In this document: positions 8,129 through 17,700 of the stretch, in pieces
Layout of the letters: each line of letters begins with the position of its first letter
Numbering within the stretch: position 1 is the first letter of the stretch
From: Streptomyces daqingensis
GTDB lineage: Bacteria; Actinomycetota; Actinomycetes; Streptomycetales; Streptomycetaceae
DNA length: 64,000 nt
Assembly (NCBI RefSeq): GCF_014645895.1
Contig: NZ_BMMP01000006.1
Coordinates: 186,001-250,000, forward strand
Direction: 5' to 3'
Position numbers and translations under genes: made by a program
Notes under the pieces: generated by a model
What the model was told of the DNA's origin: nothing
Database searches by the model: none
Seen by the model: the letters and a program-made list of their open reading frames with translations, nothing else

Positions 8129-8602
8129 ATGAACCCGGAGAATTATGAGGCCGCCCCCGCACTCGCTTCCGTCGTCTGGTGGCGGAGGTTCCCGTCCGTG
8201 ACGGGTTCGGCCCCGGCAGCGCGGCGGGCAACGCACGCGGCGCTGGCCGGATGGGGCGTCGAGGGTTGCGGGGTCGGCCACTCGGCGCTCGTCGCGTCGG
8301 AGTTGATGACGAACGCGGTACGGCACGGTCATGTGCCAGGACGTCTGGTCGAGTTGCGGCTGACGTACGACCTTGAGAAAGCCCTCACTGTGGAGGTCTC
8401 CGACGCCGGAGACGGGCGTCCGCCTCCGGAGGCCGGGCACACGGTCGACGTCGGCCTGGCCGAGTCAGGACGCGGGCTGACGCTCGTCGCCGCCTTTGCG
8501 GAAGCATGGGGTGTGGCGGACAGGGCGGTCGGCAAGACGGTCTGGGCCCGTCTGCTGGTCGGTCCGGCGTGGGCCCGTCACGACGGTCGCCCTCGCCTGT
8601 GA
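8129..8602 (+). CDS. HATPase_c anti-sigma-factor-like ATP-binding protein
   Basis: A GHKL ATPase of about 157 residues with N-box ELMTNAVRHGH, G1 box VSDAGDGRPP and G2 box ESGRGLTLVAAFAEAWGV. It has no histidine-acceptor or membrane segment, like RsbW/SpoIIAB-type serine kinases that are abundant in Streptomyces. It may inhibit a sigma factor or phosphorylate a STAS partner, but neither partner is nearby. The start at 8129 is a choice; an in-frame ATG at 8084 is also possible, and neither has a convincing ribosome site. Confidence 0.82.
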   Translation: MNPENYEAAPALASVVWWRRFPSVTGSAPAARRATHAALAGWGVEGCGVGHSALVASELMTNAVRHGHVPGRLVELRLTYDLEKALTVEVSDAGDGRPPPEAGHTVDVGLAESGRGLTLVAAFAEAWGVADRAVGKTVWARLLVGPAWARHDGRPRL

Positions 8603-8665
8603 CTGCCCAGTCGGCCCCGGGTGAATTCGATTGCTCCGGTCCCGTCCCGCTGCCAGTGTCTCTGC

Positions 8666-9505
8666 ATGCCTGCCTTCTCAGCACATGACGGGACCGAGCT
8701 CGCCTGCCACGTGTCCGGAGAGGGCCCTGCCCTGGTCTGTCTGCCCGGTGGGCCGACGGACTCCGCGTACCTGGGCGACCTGGGCGGCCTGTCCGCGCGC
8801 CGCCAGCTGATCAGGCTGGACCTGCGGGGTACCGGCCGCTCCGCGACGCCCGAGGACACCGCTTCCTACCGCTGCGACCGGCTCATCGACGACGTGGAGG
8901 CGTTGCGGGACCACCTCGGTCTGGCCCGAATCGACCTGCTCGCCCACTGCGCCGGGGCGAACCTGGCGACGCTGTACGCGAGTCGGCATCCGGAACGCAT
9001 CGGCAAGCTGGTGCTGGTCACGCCGAGCGTCAGAGCGGTCGGCCTCGCGATCACCGGAGAGCTGCGGCGGGAGGCCGCACAGCTCCGCAAGGACGAACCG
9101 TGGTTTCCGGCGGCTTTCGCAGCCCTGGAGACGATCACGCAGGGGAAGGCCACGGACGCTGACTGGCAGGCCATCGCCCCCTTCTCCTACGGCCGTTGGG
9201 ACAAGACGGCGCAAGCACATCAGGCTGCCGGCGACGAACGGATGAACATGGAGGTCGTGGCCGCCTTCGGCGCCGAAGGCGCCTTCGACCCGGACGCCAC
9301 CCGCTCCGCGCTCACCCGGTTCGCGGCACCCGTGCTCGTACTCGCCGGGGAGGTCGATCCCGGCGCTCCCCCTCGCACGATGGCCGAGTTCGCAGCACTG
9401 TTTCCGAACGCGGAGCTGATCGTCCAGCCTGCGGCCGGACACCACCCATGGCTCGACGACGCCGACAGGTTCGTTTCCGCGATCGCGACGTTCCTCGACG
9501 GGTGA
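8666..9505 (+). CDS. Alpha/beta hydrolase with cysteine at the nucleophile elbow
   Basis: A 279-residue alpha/beta hydrolase fold protein. The oxyanion region is VCLPGGPTDSAYLG, the nucleophile elbow reads LLAHCAGAN (residues about 92-100), the acid is in LAGEVDPGAPP and the histidine in AAGHHPWLDD. The elbow carries Cys where Ser is usual. The PGGP start resembles proline iminopeptidase-like and lactonase-like hydrolases, but the substrate is unknown. The ATG at 8666 is preferred since homologous folds begin just before the first strand. Confidence 0.85.
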   Translation: MPAFSAHDGTELACHVSGEGPALVCLPGGPTDSAYLGDLGGLSARRQLIRLDLRGTGRSATPEDTASYRCDRLIDDVEALRDHLGLARIDLLAHCAGANLATLYASRHPERIGKLVLVTPSVRAVGLAITGELRREAAQLRKDEPWFPAAFAALETITQGKATDADWQAIAPFSYGRWDKTAQAHQAAGDERMNMEVVAAFGAEGAFDPDATRSALTRFAAPVLVLAGEVDPGAPPRTMAEFAALFPNAELIVQPAAGHHPWLDDADRFVSAIATFLDG

Positions 9506-9651
9506 GCCCTCTCCCCCGCTGCTGATGCGGGCAGCCGTGCCACCGTCACCCCCCACCCCGGCCCACAGCACGCCGCTGAGGGCTACTTCGTCCCTGACGA
9601 GCCGCTTCTGCGGACGCTCCCCCGGCGCCCAGTCGCCCCGTGGAACGCCGC

Positions 9652-9681
9652 CGGGCCCACCGGTGTTCGCCGGCGGGCCCG
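9652..9681. terminator. Hairpin between the hydrolase gene and gltX
   Basis: A 12-bp stem with one A-C mismatch (CGGGCCCACCGG with CCGGCGGGCCCG) and a six-base loop lies between convergent genes, 22 bases after the gltX stop. Confidence 0.65.
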
Positions 9682-9702
9682 TGCGTTTCGGACGGGGCGT
9701 GC

Positions 9703-11268
9703 CTACTGCTGGGCGTCCAGCTTCGCCAGCGCCGCGTCGACGCGGGCCAACGTCCGCTCCCGGCCGAGGACTTCGAGGGACTCGAAGAGGGGAAGGCCGA
9801 CCGTGCGCCCCGTGACGGCGACGCGGACCGGGGCCTGGGCCTTGCCCAGCTTCAGGCCGTGCTCCTCACCCGCGGCGAGGACGGCCTCCTTCAGCGCCTC
9901 GGCCTTCCAGTCGGCCTCGGCGAGCTTCGTACGGGCTGTGCGCAGCAGGTTCTCCGCGCCCGGCTTCATCGCCTTCGTCCAGGACGCGTCGTCCGCGACG
10001 GGCTCGTCCAGGAAGAGGAAGTCGACGTTGGCGGTGATGTCGGAGAGGACCGTGAGGCGCGTCTGGGCCAGCGGAGCCAGCTCTTCGAACGCCGCCCGGT
10101 CGAAGGCCTCCGGCGCCCACGGGGCGTAGGGCGCGCGCAGCCACGGCTCGCACGCCGTGATGAACTCGTCGAGCGGGAGTTCGCGGAGGTGCGTGGCGTT
10201 GATCGCCTCGCACTTCTTCAGGTCGAAGCGGGCCGGGTTGGCGTTGACGTCGGTGATCTCGAAGGCGGCGATCATCTCGTCGAGGGTGAAGATGTCGCGG
10301 TCCTCGGCGATCGACCAGCCCAGCAGCGAAAGGTAGTTGAGCAGGCCCTGCGGCAGGAAGCCGCGCTCCCGGTAGAGGTTGAGCGAGGCCTGCGGGTCGC
10401 GCTTGGAGAGCTTCTTGTTGCCCTCGCCCATGACGTACGGGAGGTGCCCGAACGCGGGGGTCGTGCCGTTGCCGACGCCGATCTGCGCCAGGGCGCGGTA
10501 GAGGGCGATCTGGCGCGGGGTCGACGAGAGCAGGTCCTCGCCGCGCAGTACGTGCGTGATCTCCATCAGCGCGTCGTCGACGGGGTTGACGAGCGTGTAG
10601 AGCGGGGCTCCGTTGGCGCGGACGATGCCGTAGTCGGTGACGTTCTCCGGGGCGAACGTCAGCTCGCCGCGGACGAGGTCGGTGAAGGTGATCGTCTCGT
10701 CCGGCATGCGGAAGCGCACGATGTGGCTGCGCCCCTCCGCCTCGTACGCGGCGATCTGCTCGGGGGTGAGGTCGCGGCACTTGCCGTCGTAGCCGGAGGG
10801 CCGCCCGGCCTTGCGGGCGGCGTCGCGGCGCTCCTCCAGCTCGTCCGCCGTGCAGTAGCAGGGGTAGGCGTAGCCGTGTTCCTGGAGCTTCGCCGCGATG
10901 TCGGCGTAGATCTCCATGCGCTGCGACTGGCGGTACGGGCCGTGCGGGCCTCCCCCTGGGCCTGCGGCCCGGGCGGTACCCCCAGGGCCGCCGGACGCCT
11001 CGTCGAACGGCGCGGGGCCCTCGTCCCAGTCGATGCCGAGCCAGCGCATGGCGTCCAGCAGCTGCTCGTAGGACTCCTCGGAGTCCCTCGCCGCGTCGGT
11101 GTCCTCGATGCGGAAGACGAGAGTGCCGCCGTGGTGGCGTGCGAACGCCCAGTTGAACAGGGCGGTGCGGATGAGCCCGACGTGGGGGTTGCCCGTCGGG
11201 GAGGGACAGAACCGTACGCGGACGTCCTTCGGGTCGACCGTGGACGGGGTCGCGGTCGCGTCAGTCAC
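9703..11268 (-). CDS. gltX: Glutamyl-tRNA synthetase
   Basis: A 521-residue class I synthetase that charges tRNA-Glu (and, in actinobacteria lacking GlnRS, tRNA-Gln for later amidation). The HIGH-type motif is [12 protein letters not shown] (residues 21-32) and the KMSKS-type motif is KLSKRDPQ. It is longer than the usual 490-500 residues because of a Gly/Pro-rich insert, [19 protein letters not shown], near residue 100 just before GPYRQSQR; this insert is encoded by a palindromic repeat (see 10952-10979). The start overlaps the upstream gene's stop by eight bases. Confidence 0.96.
   Translation of the reverse strand: MTDATATPSTVDPKDVRVRFCPSPTGNPHVGLIRTALFNWAFARHHGGTLVFRIEDTDAARDSEESYEQLLDAMRWLGIDWDEGPAPFDEASGGPGGTARAAGPGGGPHGPYRQSQRMEIYADIAAKLQEHGYAYPCYCTADELEERRDAARKAGRPSGYDGKCRDLTPEQIAAYEAEGRSHIVRFRMPDETITFTDLVRGELTFAPENVTDYGIVRANGAPLYTLVNPVDDALMEITHVLRGEDLLSSTPRQIALYRALAQIGVGNGTTPAFGHLPYVMGEGNKKLSKRDPQASLNLYRERGFLPQGLLNYLSLLGWSIAEDRDIFTLDEMIAAFEITDVNANPARFDLKKCEAINATHLRELPLDEFITACEPWLRAPYAPWAPEAFDRAAFEELAPLAQTRLTVLSDITANVDFLFLDEPVADDASWTKAMKPGAENLLRTARTKLAEADWKAEALKEAVLAAGEEHGLKLGKAQAPVRVAVTGRTVGLPLFESLEVLGRERTLARVDAALAKLDAQQ
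10952..10979. repeat. 28-base palindromic repeat inside gltX
   Basis: The core TGGGCCTGCGGCCCGGG can form a hairpin. A second copy at 44511-44538, in the opposite orientation, matches 26 of 28 bases. Here it lies inside the gltX frame and encodes most of a Gly/Ala/Pro-rich insert. Confidence 0.8.
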
Positions 11269-12043
11269 GCTTGACCACCTTGTTGGTGAGAGTGCCGATG
11301 CCTTCGATGGTGACGGCGACCTCGTCGCCGATGTTCAGGGGGCCCACACCCGCTGGGGTGCCGGTCAGGATCACGTCGCCCGGAAGCAGGGTCATGGCCT
11401 CGGTGATGTGGACGACCAGGTCCTCGACGGAGCGGACCATCTCGCTCGTCCGGCCGAGCTGCCGCTGGTCGCCGTTGACGGTGCACATCACGCCCAGGTC
11501 GGAGGCGTCCAGCTCGGTCTCGACCCAGGGGCCGAGCGGGCAGGAGGTGTCGAAGCCCTTCGCCCGCGCCCACTGCGACTCGGCGCGCTGCACGTCGCGG
11601 GCCGTGACGTCGTTGCCGCAGGTGTAGCCGAGGATGACGTCCTTGACGCGCTCCCGGGGGACGTCCTTGCACAACCGCCCGATGACGACGGCCAGTTCGG
11701 CCTCGTAGTGCACCTCGGACGAGAAGGACGGGTACGCGATCGGGTCGTGGGGGCCGCACACCGAGGTGGAGGGCTTGAAGAAGACGACCGGGGTGTCGGG
11801 GACCTCGTTGCCCAGTTCCTTGGCGTGCTCGGCGTAGTTGCGGCCGATGGCGACGACCTTGTTGGGCAGCACCGGCGGCAGCAGCCGCACCTTGCCCATG
11901 GGGAGTTTCTGGCCCGAGCGCTCGAACTCCGCGAAGGGGTGGCCCTTGATGATGTCGAGGACGGGGCCGCCTTCGGTCTCCGCGTCCCCTTCCACGACGC
12001 CGAAGGCGACGTTTCCGTCGAGGGAGAATCTTGCGATGCGCAC
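11261..12043 (-). CDS. Fumarylacetoacetate hydrolase family protein
   Basis: A 260-residue FAH-fold enzyme: N-terminal lid [13 protein letters not shown], then [15 protein letters not shown], the metal-binding [13 protein letters not shown] (two acidic ligands), [11 protein letters not shown], and [13 protein letters not shown] at the C-terminus. The family covers acylpyruvases, oxaloacetate decarboxylases and 2-hydroxyhepta-dienedioate isomerases, so the substrate is open. It is the first gene of an operon with gltX (eight-base overlap), an arrangement conserved in streptomycetes. Confidence 0.9.
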   Translation of the reverse strand: MRIARFSLDGNVAFGVVEGDAETEGGPVLDIIKGHPFAEFERSGQKLPMGKVRLLPPVLPNKVVAIGRNYAEHAKELGNEVPDTPVVFFKPSTSVCGPHDPIAYPSFSSEVHYEAELAVVIGRLCKDVPRERVKDVILGYTCGNDVTARDVQRAESQWARAKGFDTSCPLGPWVETELDASDLGVMCTVNGDQRQLGRTSEMVRSVEDLVVHITEAMTLLPGDVILTGTPAGVGPLNIGDEVAVTIEGIGTLTNKVVKRD

Positions 12044-12251
12044 GGGTTCGGGTGTCCTTCAGGTGAGGCGTGGGTGACGACGCTCCAGCGTATGCCACGC
12101 GGCAGGGGCCGGTCCCCGCCCCCCGGGCGCGCGTGCGGGGCGGCTCCGGGCGGTGCCCGGCCCGGCCCGATGCGGTGAGGCGGGCACAATCGCGGGGAGG
12201 ACGACGCGTCGTCCCTCGGACTGTACGGAGCGAGCGGAAGCGGGGGAAAGC

Positions 12252-12812
12252 ATGGCGGAGGGAACACGGAACGGGCGGAGCGGAGCGTTGTGGGTCTGGC
12301 TGGCCCCGAGCCTCCTGATGCTGTGCGGCATGGCGGCGTGGGGCGCGCTGCGGTACCCGTACCTGCCCGGCCGGGTGCCGTCGCACGTGGGTCCGGGCGG
12401 CGTCGACGCGTGGACGGACAAGACCCTCCTGGCCGCGTTCGTCCCCGTCCTCGTCTACGCCGGCCTCACGGCCGCCCTCGCCGGCAGCGCGGCGCTCTCG
12501 GCCCGCATCACGCCGCTGGACGAGCTGGCCCGCCCCCAGGGCCGCTGGCCCGCGGTGGCGAACTCGCTGACGAACCGTCCGGCGAGCGCCACGTCCGCCC
12601 GCCGTACCGCCAGAGCGCTGCTGATGATGAACGCGCTGTACGGGGTCGCCCTCGTGCCGCTGTGCTGGGTCCAGTGGCGCACGGCGGAGACGGCCGCGAT
12701 ACCGGGATGGGTGCTGCCCGCCACACTGGCTCTCCTCGTTCTGGGTCTCGTGCCGCTGGGCGACGCGTGGCGGCGGGACGCCGCGGAGAAGAAGGCCCTG
12801 AAGGCCGCCTGA
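12252..12812 (+). CDS. DUF1648-type integral membrane protein
   Basis: A 186-residue protein with four predicted membrane helices (around residues 12-32, 57-80, 121-140 and 151-172). Between the first two helices is RYPYLPGRVPSHVGPGGVDAW, which matches the DUF1648 pattern of a P-x-H-x-G loop. The ATG at 12252 is preceded by GGGGGAAAG. The C-terminus is cytosolic and lysine-rich. Function unknown; related domains occur in SdpI-like immunity and growth-regulator proteins, but nothing here supports that role. Confidence 0.78.
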   Translation: MAEGTRNGRSGALWVWLAPSLLMLCGMAAWGALRYPYLPGRVPSHVGPGGVDAWTDKTLLAAFVPVLVYAGLTAALAGSAALSARITPLDELARPQGRWPAVANSLTNRPASATSARRTARALLMMNALYGVALVPLCWVQWRTAETAAIPGWVLPATLALLVLGLVPLGDAWRRDAAEKKALKAA

Positions 12813-12892
12813 GCGCCGCAGGACGCCCCGCGCCGTGCCGGGTTGGCGGGGCATGCCGCGAGTGCGTGCCGGGGCCCGGGCTCCCGCAGACG

Positions 12893-12931
12893 AACGACGA
12901 AGAGCCGGACCCCGTCCGGCTCTTCGTCGTT
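12893..12931. terminator. Strong bidirectional terminator
   Basis: A perfect 18-bp stem (12893-12910 with 12914-12931) around CCC sits between the convergent membrane-protein gene and the cvnD gene. The arms begin AACGACGAAGAG and end CTCTTCGTCGTT. Confidence 0.85.
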
Positions 12932-12959
12932 GCGGCGACTCCGCGTGCTGCCCGGCCGC

Positions 12960-13544
12960 TCAGCGCAGGCGGGCCATCAGTGCGTGCTCGACCAGAGTGA
13001 TCAGCGCGCTCTTCGCGTCCGAGCGGTGGCGCGCGTCGGTGGTGATGATCGGCGCGTCCGGGCCGATCTGCAGCGCTTCGCGGACCTCTTCCGGGGTATA
13101 CGGCTGGTGGCCGTCGAAGCCGTTCAGCGCGATCACGAAGGGGAGGCCGGAGTTCTCGAAGTAGTCGACCGCGGGGAAGCAGTCCGCGAGTCGGCGGGTG
13201 TCGACCAGCACGACGGCACCGATCGCACCGCGCACCAGGTCGTCCCACATGAACCAGAAACGGTCCTGCCCCGGCGTACCGAACAGGTACAGGATCAGGT
13301 CCTGGTCGAGAGTGATGCGGCCGAAGTCCATGGCCACCGTGGTGGTGGTCTTGTCACCGGTGTGGGTCAGGTCGTCGATCCCGGCGGAGGCCGAGGTCAT
13401 CACGGCTTCCGTGCGCAGCGGATTGATCTCCGACACGGCACCCACGAAGGTCGTCTTGCCCACACCGAAACCACCGGCGACCACGATTTTCGCGGAAGTG
13501 GTGGAACGGGCAGCAGCGCCGCCGCTAGAGCTTCCGAAGTCCAC
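12960..13544 (-). CDS. cvnD: Conservon GTPase CvnD (first conservon)
   Basis: A 194-residue Ras-like small GTPase: P-loop GGFGVGKTTFVGA (residues about 26-38), switch region with DFGRI, G3 LFGTPGQDRFWFMWDD, and NGFDGHQ in place of the usual NKxD. CvnD proteins are thought to act in a membrane-associated complex with CvnA, CvnB and CvnC, in a manner likened to eukaryotic G-protein systems (family knowledge). The start overlaps the cvnC end by 20 bases. About 395 bases of the gene are almost identical to the second conservon's cvnD. Confidence 0.95.
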   Translation of the reverse strand: MDFGSSSGGAAARSTTSAKIVVAGGFGVGKTTFVGAVSEINPLRTEAVMTSASAGIDDLTHTGDKTTTTVAMDFGRITLDQDLILYLFGTPGQDRFWFMWDDLVRGAIGAVVLVDTRRLADCFPAVDYFENSGLPFVIALNGFDGHQPYTPEEVREALQIGPDAPIITTDARHRSDAKSALITLVEHALMARLR

Positions 13545-14181
13545 TGAGCACCCTTTCGAGCAGTGTCACGTCTGGCTGGCCGTCGGCGTCGGTGTCCTCG
13601 CCGCCGGGCTGGTGGATGGCGACGAGTCCGGCCTCCGCCAGGTCGGCGACGAGGATACGGGCGACGCCAAGGGGAATGGAGAGAAGTGCCGAGATCTCAG
13701 CTACCGATTTGATCTCATAGCACAGCCGGCAGATCCGCTGATGCTCCGGCAACTGGCCCTGCAGTCGGGCCGGTTCAGCAGAAGTATGCACCAGAGCCTC
13801 GATGGCGAGCTGGTAGCGGGGCCTGGTACGGCCACCGGTCATGGCGTACGGGCGCACCAGCGGCTGCTGCTCGGTGCGGCCGTTGTGGCTCCCCGCGTCG
13901 CTGCGCGGGGCGGGCTGCACAGGCTGGATGCGGGGTGGCGGGCCCTGGTCGTACTGCCCCCCGCCGTACGACTGCTCGCGACGGCCGCCGTACAGCCCCT
14001 CGTCGAACTGCGGCGGCTCCTGCCGCTGCGGGGGCGGCTGCTGCCGGCGCGGAGGCTGAGGCTCGTCGCGTGAGTGGGCGCCCACGTGCCTGCTGGGCGT
14101 CGAGGGGAAGTTGAACCGCTTCGGGCGCGCGTTCTCATGACCACTGCCGTACGACGACGGGCCGCCTGGGGGCATTGTCAC
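13525..14181 (-). CDS. cvnC: Conservon protein CvnC (DUF742), long N-terminus
   Basis: A 218-residue protein. The last 120 residues are the DUF742 domain (RPYAMTGGRTRPRYQLAIEA, LPEHQRICRLCYEIKSVAE, IPLGVARILVADLAEAG), a winged-helix-like fold. The first 95 residues are a Pro/Gln-rich disordered extension absent from the paralogue at 18746-19156. GTG at 14181 and ATG at 14175 both follow GGAGGAGGAAAC, so the start is uncertain by two codons. It is part of the cvnABCD operon. Confidence 0.93.
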   Translation of the reverse strand: MTMPPGGPSSYGSGHENARPKRFNFPSTPSRHVGAHSRDEPQPPRRQQPPPQRQEPPQFDEGLYGGRREQSYGGGQYDQGPPPRIQPVQPAPRSDAGSHNGRTEQQPLVRPYAMTGGRTRPRYQLAIEALVHTSAEPARLQGQLPEHQRICRLCYEIKSVAEISALLSIPLGVARILVADLAEAGLVAIHQPGGEDTDADGQPDVTLLERVLSGLRKL

Positions 14182-14312
14182 GTTTCCTCCTCCGACTCAC
14201 GGACGTGCTTGCCACATCATTCCGCCTGCTCCAGCTCGTTGAGTGAGCGCCGCATCCCCAGCACCTTATGGCGCGGAGGCGCAACGCGCACTGCCTGACT
14301 ACTGGTTGAGAA

Positions 14313-14735
14313 TCAGTTGAGCAGGCTGCCTTGCAGTTCAGCACGGAGGTCCGGGGTGAGAACCGTACCCGCGCGATCGACGAGAAGTGCCATCTCGTAG
14401 CCGACCAGACCGATGTCGGCGTCGGGATGGGCGAGGACCGCCAGGGCGGAGCCGTCGGAGATGGACATGATGAAAAGGAATCCCCTCTCCATCTCCACCA
14501 CTGTCTGGTTCACCATGCCGCCCTCGAAGATGCGGGAGGCTCCGGCGGTGAGCGAGGTCAGCCCGGAGGCGACCGCGGCCAACTGGTCGGCGCGGTCGCG
14601 CGGGAAGCCCTCGGACATCGCGAGCAGTAGCCCGTCCGCGGAGACCACAACCGTGTGGGAAACACCGGGGGTGCTGTCCACGAAGTTGGTGATCAACCAG
14701 TTCAGGTTCTGCGCCGCCTGGCTCATCGGGCTCAC
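14313..14735 (-). CDS. cvnB: Conservon roadblock/LC7 protein CvnB
   Basis: A roadblock/LC7-domain protein of 137-140 residues (NLNWLITNFVDSTPGVSHTV, LLLAMSEGFPRDRADQLAAV, GYEMALLVDRAG). Roadblock proteins bind small GTPases such as CvnD. I chose the GTG at 14735, one base after the cvnA stop, because AGGAG lies seven bases before it; the ATG at 14726 (MSQAAQNLNW) is the alternative. The arrangement implies tight translational coupling to cvnA. Confidence 0.94.
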   Translation of the reverse strand: MSPMSQAAQNLNWLITNFVDSTPGVSHTVVVSADGLLLAMSEGFPRDRADQLAAVASGLTSLTAGASRIFEGGMVNQTVVEMERGFLFIMSISDGSALAVLAHPDADIGLVGYEMALLVDRAGTVLTPDLRAELQGSLLN

Positions 14736-14736
14736 A

Positions 14737-17700
14737 CTAACGCTCCTGATCGTAGGTGCTGCCGGGGCCGAAGCCCTGTCGGTCATTGTGGGGGCCGTCA
14801 CCCGCACCGCGCCCTCTGCGGACGCCCCGGTGCAGGTTACTCAGCCTGCCACGGACGTCCTCCGGCGCACGGGAGACCGCGGGGCCTCCCTGCATGGGTG
14901 CTTCGGCTGTGCCCTCGACCAGGTTGGCCCTGGGCACCCGCCTGGGAAGGCCGGATGAAGTGGTACCACCGGACTGCGGTTCGCGCAGCCGGCCCGCACG
15001 GTTCCAGCGCTCGTCGTTGGGCGACTGCCAACTCCCGGAGGATTCCGTTTGACGCTGGGGTTCCTGGTGTTGCGCCTTGGGTCCACCCGCCTGCCCCTGC
15101 CGCGCCGTCTCTCGGCGCGGCAGACCTGCGCCGGTAGTGGAGCGGTAGTCGCTCGGGCCGGGACCCGGCCGGTCGAAGCCTACGCCGTTGCTGCCGTTCC
15201 CGTGAACGCCGGGTGCGGATTCCGCTTGTGGCTCCCCGGGAACGAGACGGTCATCTGCGGACGGCCCCGTTCCGGGCCCGGGCTCCGGCGGCTCGTGCTG
15301 CCCGTACGCCGGCTGCCACCCGGGATCGGCCTGCCGGCCGCCGAACTCGGGCCGGCCGTACGGCTGTTGCTCGTACCCGGAGGGCGCGGGCCGCAGCGGG
15401 CGGGGGTCACCGGCCGGACGCTCCTCCAAGCCGTCTCCCGGACCCGCGCGGTGCCGGCCCGGACGCTCCCGGAGGCCGTCGTGGCCGCCGGCTCCCGGCA
15501 GGGACGGGCCCAGGGGGTCGAGCGCGGAGACGTCGTCGGGGATCTCGTAGGAGCCGTCGTCGAAGCCGAGTTCGGCCGCGGAGCGGGCCCCCGTCAGTTC
15601 TCCCTGCTGCTGCCGGGGAGGCTGGGGACGCTCCGGCATGATCCGGGAGACGCTGAAGTCCTCGAAGGCGTCCTCCTCGCCTCCGCCGCCACGGGTGATG
15701 GCCTCGGGAAGCATCACCAGGCACGTCGTGCCCGCCTGTTCACCGGAGGGCCGCAGCTGGACGCGGATGCCGTGCCGGTCGGCGAGGCGGCCGACCACGA
15801 ACAGGCCCATGCGCTTGGCCAGACTGGCGTCCACCGTGGGCGGGTTGGCCAGCTTGTGGTTGATGTCGGCGAAGTCCTCGGCGGTCAGGCCGATGCCCTT
15901 GTCGTGGATCTCGACGACGACGCGGCCGTCGGGCAGCCGGGTCGCCGTGACGTGCACCTTCGTCTGCGGCGACGAGAACGTGGTGGCGTTCTCCAGGAGT
16001 TCGGCCAGCAGGTGCACGAGGTCGTTGACGACCTGGCCGTGGATCTCGCTCTCCGGGATGCCCGAGAGCTCGATGCGCTCGTAGTGCTCCACCTCGGACG
16101 AGGCGGCCCGCAGGATGTCGACGAGCGGGACGGGCTCGTTCCAGCGGCGGCCGGGCTCCTCGCCGGCGAGGACGAGGAGGTTCTCTCCGTTGCGCCGCAT
16201 ACGGGTGGCCAGATGGTCGAGGCGGAAGAGGCTCTCTAGCTGATCCGGGTCGGCCTCGTTGTTCTCCAGGTCGGAGATCAGGCCCAGTTGGCGCTCGATG
16301 AGGCCCTGGTTGCGGCTGGAGAGGTTCGTGAAGATCGCATTGACGTTTCCTCGCAGCAGCGCCTGCTCGGCCGCGAGACGCACGGCCTCGCGGTGCACCT
16401 GGTCGAAGGCCCGCGCGACCTCGCCGATCTCGTCCCGGCTGTCGATCGGGATGGGCGCGACCCTCGTGTCGACCCGTCCCGGATCCGTACGGGAGAGCTG
16501 GTCGACGAGCGAGGGAAGCCGCTCCTCGGCGATGCCGAACGCGGCGGTGCGCAGGTTGCGCATGCCGCGGCTCATCGAGCGGGCCATCATGCCCGCGACG
16601 ACGAAGGCGAGAAGCAGCGAGACCAGCACGATGAGCGCGTTGACGAAGGCGTCCTGCCGCGCGTCGGAGGAGATCTGCTCGGTCTCCTCCACCGCCTGGT
16701 CGGCGAGCTGCTTCTCCACGGCGCGGTAGGCGTCGAACTTGAGGGTGCTGGAGGCGAACCAGCTCTTCGCGGTGATGCCCTTGGCCTTCAGCGCCCGGGC
16801 GCCGGAACCGGAGACGATGGCCGGTATCGCCTTCTCCGCGGGCGGCGGCGGTACGTACTGCCCGCCCGCTGCCTGCACCTTCGCCTTCTGGACCGCCGCG
16901 AGCTTCTTGCCCTTGGCCTCGGCGCGGGCCTTCTCGCGCTTGAGCAGCGCGATGTCCTCGGGGCGCCCGCCGCCGACGTACTCCTCCATGGCGATGCGCT
17001 CGAGGTAGGCGTAGGAGGTCAGAGCGGTGAACTGCCGCTTCCGGTCGGTCTTCGACGGCCCGGGGCGCACCAGGATGTGCATGGCGATGGAGCGCTCCAG
17101 GGACTGCGCCGCCTTGCCCAGGGAGATCGAGTAGACGGTGCGCCCGTAGGAGGTGATGTTGCCCGTGCCGAAGCCGAGTTCGTTGGCGAACTCCATCAGC
17201 GGGTGCTGGATCGTGACGTAGCCCTCTTCGGTGCGCACGCCGCTCAGACGATCGGTGTACGCCGCCCTGCGGAGCTCGCCCAGCTTGGGCTCCACCTTGC
17301 GGAAGACAGCCAGCCGGCGCTTCAGCCCGGGCTTGTCCGGCATCGCCGTCACGGCGCGGTCGAAGCCCTCCTTGGCGCGGTCGGTGACGGCGCGTACGCG
17401 CTCGACTGACGGATCGTTCCGGCGGCCCGCGAGCAGGGGCGCCACGGTGCGGTCGCGCTCGTCGATGAGGGCGTTGCCGTAGGTGGCGGCCGCGCGCACG
17501 AGCTCGGCGGTGCGCTGCGCCTCGTCCGCCTCGTTCCAGGTCTCGACGGAGTCCTGGACCCGGAAACCGCCGAAGACCAGGCCGACGATCACGGGAATGA
17601 GGAGGATCGCGTTGAGGCGGGTTCTCACGCGCCAGTTCCGGACCGCCAGCCGGCTGCCGTTGCCGCCGCCGGCAGGCAGTCCGGTGCTCGCCGCACCCAG

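Noticed and set aside
9640-11274. A 544-residue frame on the + strand opposite gltX
   Set aside because: It is antisense to the clear glutamyl-tRNA synthetase and has repetitive shadow composition and no motifs.
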